From Papilionanthe hookeriana x Papilionanthe teres (lineage: Eukaryota > Streptophyta > Magnoliopsida > Asparagales > Orchidaceae), in contig CM040423.1 in assembly GCA_022702705.1 (NCBI GenBank), positions 39,350,392-39,414,391 of the forward strand: DNA of 64,000 nucleotides, written 5' to 3'. The position numbers and the translations under genes are program-made. This document shows, one piece after another, positions 1 through 10,890 of this stretch. The notes under the pieces are model-generated. The model did no database searches and was not told where the DNA came from. It worked only from the letters and a program-made list of their open reading frames with translations. Numbering within the stretch: position 1 is the stretch's first letter; each line of letters begins with the position of its first letter.

Positions 1-360
1 ATTTTAATACCACCACAATAACACTTGAATAATGCAAAATAACACCGTTGAATATTCTCGATGTTATAATAACACAATAACACATTAATACCATAATAAC
101 ACTTGAATACGCGAAATAATACAGGAGAATATTTCCGGTGTTATAATAACACAATAACACATCAATATCACTACAATAACACATGAATAACACCTCAATA
201 ACACAACAATTATGAGAATATTCCTAGTTATGCTGCGGTGTTAGGAAATATTCTCGTGCTATTCTGCGGTGTTACATGAATATTCTCCCATGTTATTTTA
301 TGTTATTCAGATGTTGTTGTGGTGATATTAAGGAGTTATAGTGTTATTGAGGTGTTATTT
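1..360. repeat. ATAACAC-type short repeat array, partly inverted
   Basis: Imperfect copies of AATAACAC and CACAATAACAC recur every 10 to 30 bases, with GAATATTCTC blocks between them. In about the first 200 bases the motif reads ATAACAC on the plus strand; from about 225 it reads mainly GTGTTATT, so the two halves could pair as a hairpin. The same motif style occurs at 30,190-30,830 and, weaker, near the right end of the Mutator-like element (55,560-55,640). I infer a subterminal region of a related element; the other end is outside the window. Confidence 0.5.
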
Positions 361-560
361 ATTTTTTGGCTAGATGCGGGACGAGTTGCGTGACCAGGAA
401 TATTGTTCGGGTTTCAATCGGGTCGGGTTCGCGTGTTTCCATAATGGGGCCGAGATTCCGCGTGGCTCTCGTCGATTTGACTCCGCGCGTAACTCTACGT
501 GCGGAGTCCCAATATAATATTTTTTCAAACCTTAGGAGTCTTATACCAAGGATGTCATAT
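361..560. other. CpG-rich block, possible end of a truncated Mutator-like element
   Basis: About 180 bases are markedly richer in CpG than the AT-rich DNA on both sides (GTTGCGTGACC, GGGTCGGGTTCGCG, CTCCGCGCGTAAC). The block stops at about 515 where AT-rich DNA begins. A CpG-rich end beside an AT-rich repeat array is also the layout of the complete Mutator-like element at 41,683-56,113, but the two end sequences do not match by eye. The short open frame here has no coding character. Confidence 0.3.
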
Positions 561-3152
561 AAATAAATATATTATTTTAAACCATAACCACTTGAAAAAC
601 TACTTATACGACTATAATCCTTTGTAATTAAAAGGTTATCTCATGACATGTAAGGAAGTTATTATTAATGCATGATACAAGCTTTATTAATATTGTAAAA
701 TTTATTTATTTTTAATGAAAATGTAGCCTGGGCAAATTTTTATGTTTTTAATTTTTTTTTTTTTCAGTTTTTTGAAAATATTTAAGGGCAAAGGCATGAA
801 AACCTTAAAGCCAATTTTTATTGTTTTGAAAAAACATACTGTTTTATAAAAGTATTTTTTAGATTTACTATAACTCATTTCATAACATAGGTTCTTTATA
901 TCAAAAATACTTCTTAAATATCTCAAAGACCTTTTCAAATCTCATATAACAAGAGAGCTTAGTTGCAATAGTTTTAATACCTTCAAAGAGTATTTAAAAA
1001 ATGTTAAGAGATGTGATAAAAGTAAGTTGCATAAAGAATGTATATAAAGGGATGAATTGTTGTTGGCTACCAAAGGCATACATCTACTCCTCAATTTCTC
1101 CTCTTCAAATTTCTATGCATCACTCATTTTTGTACACAAAATGGAGAAGCATTCATCATTCAACTCTATGCGAAAAAGTTAGCTACTCTATCACCCATGG
1201 ATAATTATAAAAATAAAACAAAGTAATATTTGAGATTAAGGGTCTCCAAAAGGCAACAAATAATGACTCTCAAACAGAGCTGCATTCAAAATTAAAATAA
1301 TGAAACTATTAAAGATGAAGTTCACATCTTTGTGTAATCTGATCATTCATATCTCTATAAACTCTCTCTAGGGTTTACTGGCTTTCAATAGCAAAAGTAA
1401 CATTCACACACACAATTCAACCTAATTTAAGTGGGCTTGAGTAGTTTGAAGGCATGGTATAATAGAGGCTTCTTTATCTGCATTGTTATCAATATAAATG
1501 ACACACTTCTTATTATTACAGAGCGTGTGAACTGAATGGTAAATTTTGAATAAGGAATGAAAATAATTGAGTTGATCAAGATTGCATTGATTATATTTGA
1601 CCTTTAGAGCATAGCTATAACATGACAAAGGGAGATATTTTCATTGTCAGGGCTCCAGTAATGACGTGGCATATTTTCTAGCTTAAGTTAGCTTTCATAA
1701 TGGTGAATTTAGAAAAGGTGGTTATTTTGACAAAGTCAAAACAAATAAATTGAAGAAAGCCCAATGGTTTAAAGCATGTTTCATACCCTTGGAATGGTAA
1801 GATTAATAACTACCATTTTTTAAAAAAAATAAGACAAAATCAAGCAAAATTAGAGCTATGTTCCAAGAAAAATTGAAATGCACAAAAGTTGTGTATCTTT
1901 ATATTGATTTACACAAAATAATCTAAAAATGAAGCAAGAATTCGTTGACATCATTTTTATAAATTGTAAAATATGAAACTTGGGATTGTTTCATTGCTTC
2001 TTAGAAATTAATTGTAATTACTCTGAAGATATATAACAAGCACATACTTAACATATTTAAGATGTCCAATTATGGTCATATTGCTACACCATTAATTATA
2101 ACAAATAACTCTAAAAAAAATTCATAGCTTGTTGAAAGATTGAATGTCAAAATCATATTGGAAGCTTGTTATAACTCTATTCAACAGGATTTAAACTAAT
2201 TTTTATAATACTTTCACCCTAAATATGTAGATAGAAGAAATGCCAAATGCATTATGCTAATGGTAAGAGAATATTGAGATGGTTAAACATTTTGATTACT
2301 TTAGACCAAATATTTCACTCACAAATTTGATTGAAGTATGTTACCCTAAATATGTAGATAAACAAGCATCCACAACTACTTACTCGATTCATTTATGTTC
2401 ATTAGAAATATCAATTATAAGTATAAAAAAGCTCACTAAAAAGCTTGATAAATAATTTTATTTAAAATTTATAAATAAGCTCAATTTAATGATTATGCAT
2501 AATATCGATTAAAGCTTAATTTAAATTTTATGAATAAACTCAATTAAAATTCACCTTCAAACTCATTTATATTAAATTAAATTAAAATTTTAATTCATAG
2601 TACATTACATAAGATAAAGACTCGTTTGGTTGTCTATTTATTTTGTACATTTATGTGCATATTTTCATTATTCGTTTAATAAGTCGTTCATTCAAAAGCT
2701 TGTTTATTTTGTAAGTTCAATAACTAATTTATAAGCTTGATAAAGCTTATTTGATTATAGAATAAATAGCTCAATCATATTACACAGTTGCTTAGAAAAG
2801 AAATAGCATGATATCACTAGTTTTAATTTGCTCGATAAAGATCGTTTGGATAGAAATTAAGTAGAAAACACTGCTCATTAATTTACTCGATAATGACTTG
2901 ATTGTCATTATATGAAACAAACATGAACCAAATTCAAACTGTTGGAATGACAAATGTACCAAATTTAAACATAAACAAGGTTATAATAAATTTTTTATGG
3001 ATTATGGACATGTGATTTTCAATTTACCACTTGAAATTGAGCTCCTTTTTGTTGTTATATTGTAAACTTTCAAAAATACATTTGTCTCTCATTTTAGCTT
3101 TATTTTGTTCAACTTCTCGCCTTATATTGTGATTCTAACTTTTATTGCAACC
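561..3152. other. AT-rich DNA without a recognised gene
   Basis: I see no convincing coding region in this stretch. Positions 2,420-2,800 contain decayed runs of AAGCTTGATAAA and GCTCAATT, probably an old repeat that has lost its CpGs. Upstream exons of the fatty acyl-CoA reductase pseudogene would be expected here, but no alignment is good enough to call. A stretch near 1,870-1,910 (KVVYLYI in one frame) is only suggestive of the family's N-terminal region. Confidence 0.5.
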
Positions 3153-4652
3153 ATATCAGCCTATGTCAGTGGAGAAAAGGAGGGGTGAAAGTCTCAATGG
3201 TAATATGTAATTGGACTCATGGAGGTTGAGATCAAAGTAGTGGAAAGAATGAAGAGGGAACACCAACATGGCAATTCAAAAGTGTAACTTAAGAAAAATT
3301 GGGCATTCAGAGGAACATAAAGTCATTATTGTTAAGGTAATGATTTCTAAAACTTAGTATTAAATCATACATATATATCTTTTAATTATGTGTGTATGGC
3401 CCTTAAATTTTGAGTAGGAAAGTCTAAATGTTTGCAATTTATTCGTTTTATTTTATTTTAATTATGAAGAGCTAAGCATTTTGGATGGCAAAAAACATAT
3501 TCTTTCACAAAGGCAATAGGTGAGATGATGGTTGGGAAATAGATCTAATGTTGCAATCATTTTTGGAAAATGCAAAAGTATTACCTTCTTCCATTGCAAT
3601 CGTAGAACAATTGACAGCTTCATGGTCAGTTATGCAGAAGGAAACCTTCCTTGCTTTGCTGCGGATAATGAATCTCTTATAGATGTGGTGAGTTTCTCTT
3701 AACTGATAGCACGGCTTAAGAATAATTTAAGAGCGATTAAACATCAAATATTCATCGCATTCATAATGACAGTTTGATTTCGATGAAATAAAGTTGAAAA
3801 TACTAATTATGGCTAAATAAATTGGTAAAAATGCAGATTCCTTGGGATATGGTTATAAATGCTATGATAGCAATGGTTGTTTGCACACTCAAAACCAGCA
3901 AGGAGAATTCATCTATCATATAAGCTCATCTGTAAGAAATCCAGTAAATAACTCGAATTTCCATCAATTGGAAAGAATGGAAAGGCAACGGACATGCGAA
4001 AATGTTTTATTGGGTCAAATTTCGTGCGTATATGTCTATTCGATGTAATTCGCCAATGCAGCTGAGTCCACTTTTCCCATGTGAACTGTATACCTCAGGT
4101 CCAAATAAGTGTGTGAATTGAAGCATGGACGCATCCATTCATGTATGATTTATGTTTCATGTCACCATATGATAAAAAAAAGTAGAGGTTTGATATTCAC
4201 ACGCATAATACTTTGGTGTCATAAGCCCCTGCATGAGAAGTTGCTTCACATTTTTAAGAGAGTGAAGATGGTAGTTTTGATATGGTGTTGAAAATTTGAA
4301 TGGTATGCATATACATATGAATTAATGCTTACATGCTAGATATGTAAATGCATAAGAATTGTGTGTTATGTATATAAATGCCCCAAATAATTATATTCAA
4401 CCGAATATAAGCTATGAGATAACGACCTTATTTTTAGGTTTGAGTTATTTAAATTGTTCTTTAAGACAACTTTTTTAACTGAATCTTATAGATGCTCCGT
4501 TGGGTAAATATCATATTTTGTTGCCTGTTTTCAGAGAAATACAATGAGATTAACAGAATGTATAAATTGTCGATGCAACTGATCAATCTCTACTTGCCCT
4601 ATTCCTTCTTCAAAGGATGGAATGCTCTCTCATATATATATATATATATATA

Positions 4653-4858
4653 TTAAAAAAGATTGGTTGACGAGCGGAACCGCCAACCAATCCCTTGGGC
4701 TCGCAATCTCGTTAGGTTTAGGATTGGACCCCGTGAGCCAATCAATTCAAGCACTACTTCCATATAGCGGACAGCTCACCTGGAGGGGATTTGAACCCTA
4801 GACCAGAGGAGACTTACACTGACGAGCAGATGCTCTACCAACAGGCCGACGACGTGGG

Positions 4859-4859
<1 letters not shown>
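4653..4859 (-). mobile_element. tRNA-derived SINE
   Basis: Read on the minus strand, a tRNA-like head holds an A box (TGGTAGAGCATCTG, 4,827-4,840) and a B box (GGTTCAAATCC, 4,787-4,797), the internal RNA polymerase III promoter. A tRNA-unrelated body of about 130 bases follows, ending in a short T/A tail. CTCTCATATATATATAT lies on both sides (from 4,627 and from 4,860), consistent with a target duplication in a TA-repeat. The anticodon arm does not fold as a real tRNA. The insertion lies inside the acyl-CoA reductase pseudogene. Confidence 0.75.

Positions 4860-4863
<4 letters not shown>

Positions 4864-4929
<66 letters not shown>
4864..4929. repeat. (AT)n microsatellite
   Basis: About 33 AT dinucleotides follow the SINE directly. 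A shorter AT run (about 4,632-4,652) lies on its other side, so the SINE probably landed in one TA-repeat that later expanded. Confidence 0.95.
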
Positions 4930-4932
<3 letters not shown>

Positions 4933-5134
4933 TGACATTAATCTACGACTTTAAGGATGCAGTTTTGATGATATTAATCTGGAGAGCCTGAGAATGGAAA
5001 CAACGAAGAGCGGTGAAAATCACATATCTTATTTTGGTCCAAACGACATAGACTGGGAAGAATATTTTTACAAAATCCACATACTCGGTGTATTTAAGTA
5101 TGTCTTCAAATGGTCACTATTGTTATATCCTTGA

Positions 5135-6517
5135 GGGTACAAATAGTTTGTAAATCATGAGTTGGATTTGAGTGACTTGAGAAATTGCCTGAACTATTGA
5201 ACCATATGATTGTGGTTTGTTAAGGAATAAGAGGACTGCTTTTGCCAATATTAACTCTCAAAGTCCAATGATCGCGCTAATACTACCAATTTTGATAAAG
5301 AGGATTTGGCAAACCTTATCAAATCACTCTCAAGTTAAAAGAGAAATACATGAATCATTTATAAAAATAAATACAAAAATATGTATGGAAGAGGGTAAAA
5401 CTTGTGCTTGAATATGTAGGATATTGATTGGAAATAAAGTACATAATTCCAAGGTGCCGGTTCTGAGTGCTCACCATGCCCAAAAAAAATATTTAATAAG
5501 ACTAGAATTAGGACCTTATAATTGGTTCATGCACCGCATCCTAAACCACTTCGCCACGCTAGAATAACATAAACACAAGACCCATAAAATCGCAAAACAT
5601 ATAAAATTCACACACCTCTACTTCTGCAAATAAAATAAAAACCTAACCCTTTAAATGACCACCTCATCACCTCTCTTCTTCATATATGTCTCTGCCACAA
5701 ACGCTAGTCCTCTATTAAACCCTAAGATAACCTTAACTCAAGCTTCCTTACATATCACTTTTAGGTGGTAGGATACCTTTAAGAGGATTTAAATTAGATT
5801 GAACCTAAATCTAGCCAAACACAATAAATAGGTTAGATAAATCTGCCCTTAAATTAAAATCAATTTTTGCTTCTTCTATTTTTTAAATCCAGATTTACTA
5901 AATTCGCTTATAAGTTGGGTTAAACGGATTTAGCGCAGGAAAAAGATATTTTAAATAAATTTATATCAGACACATCAAATGAATTTAACTGGATTTAATC
6001 TTAATTAAATCAAACATTATTTCGGATTTCATAATTTTTAGATTTAATAAATTTGAATTTAGTAAATCCTACTTGTAGCCAAACACACCCTAAAGTCCCT
6101 CAACCAATCTCCTTTTCAAAGTGCCTCTGACCATATTGTCAACAACCGTATTAATGTTTTGTTAGTTATTTATCTTGGCATCTATCTTAATATAGGGAGG
6201 ATTAAAACTGTGGTCTACCAATTGCCACTTCACAAATCCGTCAACACATCATCATTAACCTCATTAATCTCGACTAGTTATCTCGGTATATTTCTTAACA
6301 TGGAAAATAAAAGCTTAATATTTCATTGATTATCCCTCAAAATAGTTAATCCTATTAGAATAATCAACCTGATTAATCTAGCTTAACGATGGAGAACTAT
6401 TTTCTTTTTTTTCTCTTCATCTTCATCTACTCGGTCATGAATTTAAGCAGCTTAACTTGGAGCAACGTATAGACGCATTAGGAAATTGTTTGAAGAGGGA
6501 AAAAATGAATTTTAGAT
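5135..6517. other. Non-coding DNA with a MITE-like GGATTTA-rich block
   Basis: No gene is seen. Positions 5,770-6,090 are dense in AAATCC/GGATTT and carry TAGCCAAACAC at about 5,813 and again at about 6,074, near a GAATTTAGTAAATCC box. The GGATTTAGTAAATCC box also marks the MITE doublet at 40,328-41,055, so I infer a related small DNA transposon. Clear inverted ends and a target duplication were not found. Confidence 0.35.
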
Positions 6518-7077
6518 TGTATAAACTAGAACTTCCTACACAAATTTCAAAGCAATCAAGCAACCCAAGATGGTTGCCAAACAACCGACACGTCAAGATA
6601 AAGGTGTATGATTTGAGCCGACCGTCCTAGCGCCCGACGGAGTGATCGGGGTCAGATGACACACTATGGCGAAAGATACAACCGGCGAACCACGCCTACA
6701 GTTCCAACCGCCCAAACTTCATACAATGTCGTCCGATCGCAACCAGTTGACTGACCGGCTTTTACTTCAGCAGGCGTGATCGTCAGCCGAACCCAAATGA
6801 GTCTACCAGCTAGTTACCGTCTTATTGAAATTCAAATTGTAATATAGAGTTAGTACTAAATCAATACGATTAATTGAATTAAGGGAGGTTTCCATAATCG
6901 CTCCCTCCTTTCTATAATCGTTCAAATACTCTTCTATAAATATGAGGCAAAAATATGAATAAAAGGTCTCATCTCCCTGTTTCTCCACCAGGAATTCCTC
7001 AATTATTATATCTTCTTTCCCTTCTCCCTCTCGACTATAACTCTCGAGGCTTGTGTTCACAAAGGATAATTTATGAT
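6518..7077 (+). repeat. 5' LTR of a Ty3/gypsy (Tat-like) retroelement
   Basis: About 560 bases match 16,704-17,287 in the same orientation over nearly the whole length: CAAAGCAATCAAGC near the start, GGCGAACCACGCCTACAGT in the middle, TGTGTTCACAAAGGA near the end. It starts TGTATAAACTAGAAC. A TATA-like CTATAAATATGAGG lies at about 6,936. Many differences between the copies suggest an old insertion. The 3' boundary is taken where similarity ends, and no 5-bp target duplication was found. Confidence 0.65.
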
Positions 7078-7240
7078 TCTACCTAAAAGGTGGTTCGGTG
7101 AGCGTGGACATTCCCTAAACAAGAAGCAGAGCCATCTACGAAGGAGAATCTCCGCGAAGGACGTAGTGCCCATGGAACTCAATAGAGAGATAGTACGTCG
7201 AGATATGCAGTAAGAAGTCCAGGCACAGTGAGCACAAATC

Positions 7241-8470
7241 ATGAGTCGATTTGAGGCCTTCGAAGCAGTCTTGATTCAGAGGAACGCCCAACCACTACCC
7301 GTGGAAGGAGAGCCTCGGGGAACCCGTCCCCTGAGAGCTCCCCTCGACTATCCACCAGCAACTAACAACAAGATTGGTGGTCGACGGATCGAGGGGCAAG
7401 GTGACTCCCACCGAGCTGATAGTAGAGAGTCTACACTGATGGTCAGATATCATGCAGAAAACGTGGGAGCACCTGCCCGACATATTGCAAGTAGCGCTTT
7501 CTCTGGACAGATCCTGGAAACTATCCCCCTAGTGAAGCTGAGAATTCCTTACTTTGATTCCTATAAGAGGGAAAGTGACCTGACCAATCATGTGGCCTCT
7601 TTCGAGTCATCAGTTGGGGTATTGCAAATCGAGGACGCCATGAAGTGTCGACTTTTACCGACCACAATAAAAGAAGTTGTGCTTCGGTGGTTCAATAGCA
7701 TGACAAAAGGAATCAACCCGTCCTTCGAAATCTGAAAGCTTATCCCGGCACACTTTGCCAATGTTCAGAAGCTGAGGAAGGATACAGAAACCCTATTTTA
7801 AATCAAGCAGGGAGAAATCAAGAGCTAGCGAGCTTGCATCATCTAATTTCAGAAGGAAATGTTAGAGGCGAACAATCTAGAGCCCCTCATCGCCCGAACC
7901 GCCCTAAATCAGGAGATTCATCTACGACCTGAACTTGCTCAAACCGAGGACCATTGCAGAAGTCCTAGAGTTGGCTAATGACCACATCGCCGCCGAAGAG
8001 GACCTTAGGGGCTCCTCGGAAGCTAAACCAGATTCATCCTTTCGTCGGGCGCTAAAGAGGAAGAAACAAGATGACGGCGGAGGGCGTTAGGGCGACCAAT
8101 CGCCTGCCGACGATCGAATAGCAACCCCAAATCCTGGGACAACCAAGGATGCCACAAAGACAATGAGAAACAGGGGATTCGTGCTAATTATGAGCGACCA
8201 CATGTATATCAGAAGATGCAGAATTTGACACCTCTTAATGTGTCGATGGTCCAACTTTGTCCAGGCCATTCAGAACAATGACTACTTCAAAAAGGCACCC
8301 CCGCTGAAAACCACGTCGATCCTTCGCAACCCGAACAAATATTGCGTCTACCACCGGGACCACGGGCACGACACAAACGAGTGTTATCATCTCAAGGAGT
8401 TGGTGAAAGAACTAATAAAAGTAGGAAAATTGAAAGAATTCATGATCGTTAGAGGATACATTAAAGGTTG
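7241..8470 (+). pseudogene. Ty3/gypsy gag, broken
   Basis: The ATG at 7,241 opens 164 codons ending in a stop at 7,733-7,735. The protein has the retrotransposon gag core (IPYFDSYKRESDLTNHVASF, then MKCRLLPTTIKEVVLRWFN). The frame continues past the stop as decayed gag with further stops and frameshifts (KEMLEANNLEPLIA, then TIAEVLELANDHIAAEEDL). It regains an open frame at 8,238 with the C-terminal knuckle CVYHRDHGHDTNECYHLKE (about 8,341-8,397). This order is typical of gag in the plant Tat lineage. No protease, reverse transcriptase or integrase follows within 8 kb, so the element is non-autonomous or gutted. The gag lies 160 bases after the putative 5' LTR, as expected. Confidence 0.8.
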
Positions 8471-9990
8471 TATTGATTGTGATAGGTATTCCTTTTCTTT
8501 TTTCTTTTTGAGAACCTGGCCGCTGAGCCTTCCTATCAGTGTCAGGTCGACAATTGCCGAGTTGTCTTGTCACATTGGGCCCACTTGCAGGCTTTTATCG
8601 GGTGACCACTGTTGGAATTGTTGACTTCCCTCTATAAAAAAGGGAGATGGTAGGCATGTGTTGCCAGTGCTTGTACTCAAGAAAGAATTGTTCAGCAAAG
8701 CATAATGGGGTCTGTATAACCCAACATATGGTCGACGACGAAGATGATCTCTTAACTGGAGCAAGGGATCTTGCATGGGCTATGCATTAATTTTCTTTTT
8801 TTTTTCGAGTTGTGTGTTGAAGAAGGGGCTTTCTCCGAGTTGAGTGTTGAACGCAGCTCCGGTCGGAGTCGGCACTTTACTGGAAGTCTCCTCCACGAAC
8901 GAGTGTATTGGGTTCCAAGCAAGGAGGTGTTGAGCACACTCCTAAAAGATGCAATACATTCGTTTGGTTATCGCTGCCAAAAGGGCCCATGAGCCTTCTG
9001 GTAGTGGGCAACCCGTTTCCCCCATGTTTCTTATTTCTTTCTCGTTTCTAGAAGAACAAGAGATGGTTGGGAAACAGGAGTTTACGGTGAGGGCTCGCTA
9101 ACCAAGCGGCTTCCTTTTCTCCTATTCTCTCATGCTTTTGTTTTTGAGTCTGTAGAATGCGTGGAAAGCAAGGGTGCAATGGGGGTCGTGACCTCGACGG
9201 TGTATTGACCCCTCTTTTTGAGTCAATTATGGTGCCCGTCGGTAGCGTAACATCGTCTACTTCGAGGGGCGCCTTATGTACTCGACGGCTTTCGCCTACC
9301 GGCCCTTCATGTGCATGAGAAAAAGGGTTGTCTAGCGGCAGCACTCCCTTCCTCCGTTACTTTCCAAGTTTTAACTCTTTCTCGCAAAGTTATTTTGGAA
9401 CTTGACGGTAGTGAGGAGGATGGATCCTCTGGTCACAAGTACTCATACCCTTACACCCTCACACTTTCTTTCTTGAGTCTAAGGAAGATTATGAGCGGGT
9501 GAAATGAGGGTAGAGAGTTGAGGGAAATCCGGTTGAGACAAGTTGCTTTCCCTCTCTTTGTCCTTCTTTCAAGCATAGCGGGTGCAAAGCCGAAGTTCTT
9601 GACAAGGCCTCGTCGATCGAGTTTTCACGTCGAGCGTCTAGTATCCCTCCAAAGGGACTGACGGCAGAAGCCTCAAATACTCGACCTACGGGCCGGTCAC
9701 CGAAGCAGGGGCAAACTCTGCAACATCTTTCGAATGCCCTGTTGGCTTGATTTTGATGTCACGAGTATCGAATCTCCTTGTGATGTTGTGGGAGCGTGTG
9801 GCGCTCAAGCGTGCCCTCCCATAGCTCGAGGAATCCGTCGGACATTACTAGATGAACTACGTCTTGGGACTAGGATTTACCTCGTCCTGATCGCGCTCAA
9901 CAATGACTACCATTGATTCGTGACATTCCCACATTCTAGAGCAAGTTAAACAATCATTCTGGAGCTTGAATGGTTTGATCTGATAATTAA
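8471..9990. other. Internal retroelement DNA without recognised coding
   Basis: GC content is higher than average and several short open frames exist on both strands, but none gives a family signature. A short frame near 9,750 reads FDVTSIESPCDVV, faintly like the edge of a gypsy protease domain, too weak to call. Confidence 0.4.
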
Positions 9991-10039
9991 GAGCTTTATG
10001 TGTCGTGAAATGCGCTTAACGGACCCCCAAAGAGAAAAA

Positions 10040-10429
10040 TGGCCCATAAGAGTGGCGTGACCACTCCAAAATCGAGCGTGGCCACGCCTAACCCCTCCCC
10101 ATAAGGGTTGAGGGTGTCGCCTTTGGCATAGCCACACCCAAAAGCGGCATGACCACACCGCAAGGCAGAGCCCACAACATAATTACGCAGCGCGGCCACA
10201 CCAGACCTCCCAACAGTTGCGTAAAGGTTGTCTTCAGTGTAGTCACACCCGAAGGCAGCGTGTAGGGCTGTCAAAAAGGCTCGTTGTTCGTGAACAGCTC
10301 GCATTCGTCTCGTTAAGAAGCTCATGTTTGGCTCGTTCACTAAGTTAATAAGCCTTAATGAGCTGAACACAAACTAAGATTTGTTCGTTCGTGTTCGGCT
10401 CATTTTGGCTCGAAATACTATTCCTCAAT

Positions 10430-10462
<33 letters not shown>

Positions 10463-10890
10463 GTAGTATTTTTAAAAAATTTGAAAGATTTATAATCAAT
10501 TAAAATTATTAATTAAATAAATATGATAAAAAATATTAAATTAGATTCAAATGATGTTTTAATATAAACTATAATTCTTATATTTTGCCTCAACTCTTAA
10601 TATTTTATGATTACATGATTAGGATTGTCAAAACGACTCTTTGTTCGTGAACAGTTCGTGTTCGGCTCGTTAAGCAAACGAACTGAACACGAACAGACTT
10701 TTTTGGCTCGAAATATAAATGAGCCGAACACGAGCTGAGCCTGGCTCGCTCGTGTTCTGCTCGTTTACACCCCTAGCAGCGTGATCACGCCACAAGACAG
10801 TGAGTCTGGCGTAACTACGCCAAGTAGTTGGCGTGACCACGCCAACCCTGCAAGTAGAGCGACGTGACCAGGCCTGAGCCTGGTGTGACT
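10040..10890. repeat. Palindromic GGCGTGACCACGCC-type short tandem repeat, split by a MITE
   Basis: Variants of GCGTGACCACGCC recur about every 25 to 35 bases at 10,050-10,260 and again at 10,776-10,880 (ATCACGCCACAAG, GTTGGCGTGACCACGCCAAC). The core is self-complementary, so each unit can form a small cruciform. The hAT-type MITE at 10,263-10,775 inserted into one unit and duplicated 8 bases of it. Confidence 0.6.
10263..10775. mobile_element. hAT-type MITE, copy 1
   Basis: A 513-base element starts TAGGGCTGTCAAAA and ends GTTTACACCCCTA, short imperfect inverted ends of hAT style. It is flanked by a perfect 8-bp duplication GCAGCGTG (10,255-10,262 and 10,776-10,783). Subterminal regions contain many copies of GTTCGTGTTCGGCTCGTT in both orientations; the centre is AT-rich with an (AT)n run (10,431-10,456). 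It has no coding capacity and must depend on a transposase elsewhere. A second copy lies at 28,939-29,399. Confidence 0.9.

Larger units (their letters stand above)
3153..5134 (+). pseudogene. Fatty acyl-CoA reductase pseudogene (FAR/CER4-like)
   Basis: Blocks in family order match plant alcohol-forming fatty acyl-CoA reductases, which make primary alcohols for waxes, suberin or pollen wall. They are AYVSGEKEG (3,159); EVEIKVVERMKREHQ (3,222); RAKHFGWQKTYSFTKAIGEM (3,468), containing the family's YxxxK-type site; RRTIDSFMVSYAEGNLPCF (about 3,600), then donor GTGAGT at 3,688 and acceptor at 3,836; IPWDMVINAMIAMVV; a frameshift; GEFIYHISSSVRNPV (about 3,900). After another intron come INRMYKLSMQLINLYLPYSFF (about 4,550), FDDINLESLRMETT and NDIDWEEYFYKIHILGVF (to 5,134). 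Defects include in-frame stops (first at 3,186), a lost segment after GEMMVG, the frameshift, and a SINE plus TA-repeat between two C-terminal blocks. The N-terminal Rossmann region was not found. Family assignment is firm from motif order; loss of function is clear. Confidence 0.85.

Noticed and set aside
4780..4858. Possible tRNA gene on the minus strand
   Set aside because: A and B boxes are present, but the anticodon and acceptor arms do not fold, and a SINE body with a target duplication follows.
5455..5570. tRNA-like segment (GTGGCGAAGTGGTTTAGG on the minus strand)
   Set aside because: An A-box-like start but no B box at the correct spacing and no convincing cloverleaf.
9734..9916. Frame with FDVTSIESPCDVV, faintly like a gypsy protease domain
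   Set aside because: Only a dozen residues resemble it, no active-site DTG or DSG is present, and no neighbouring domain supports it.
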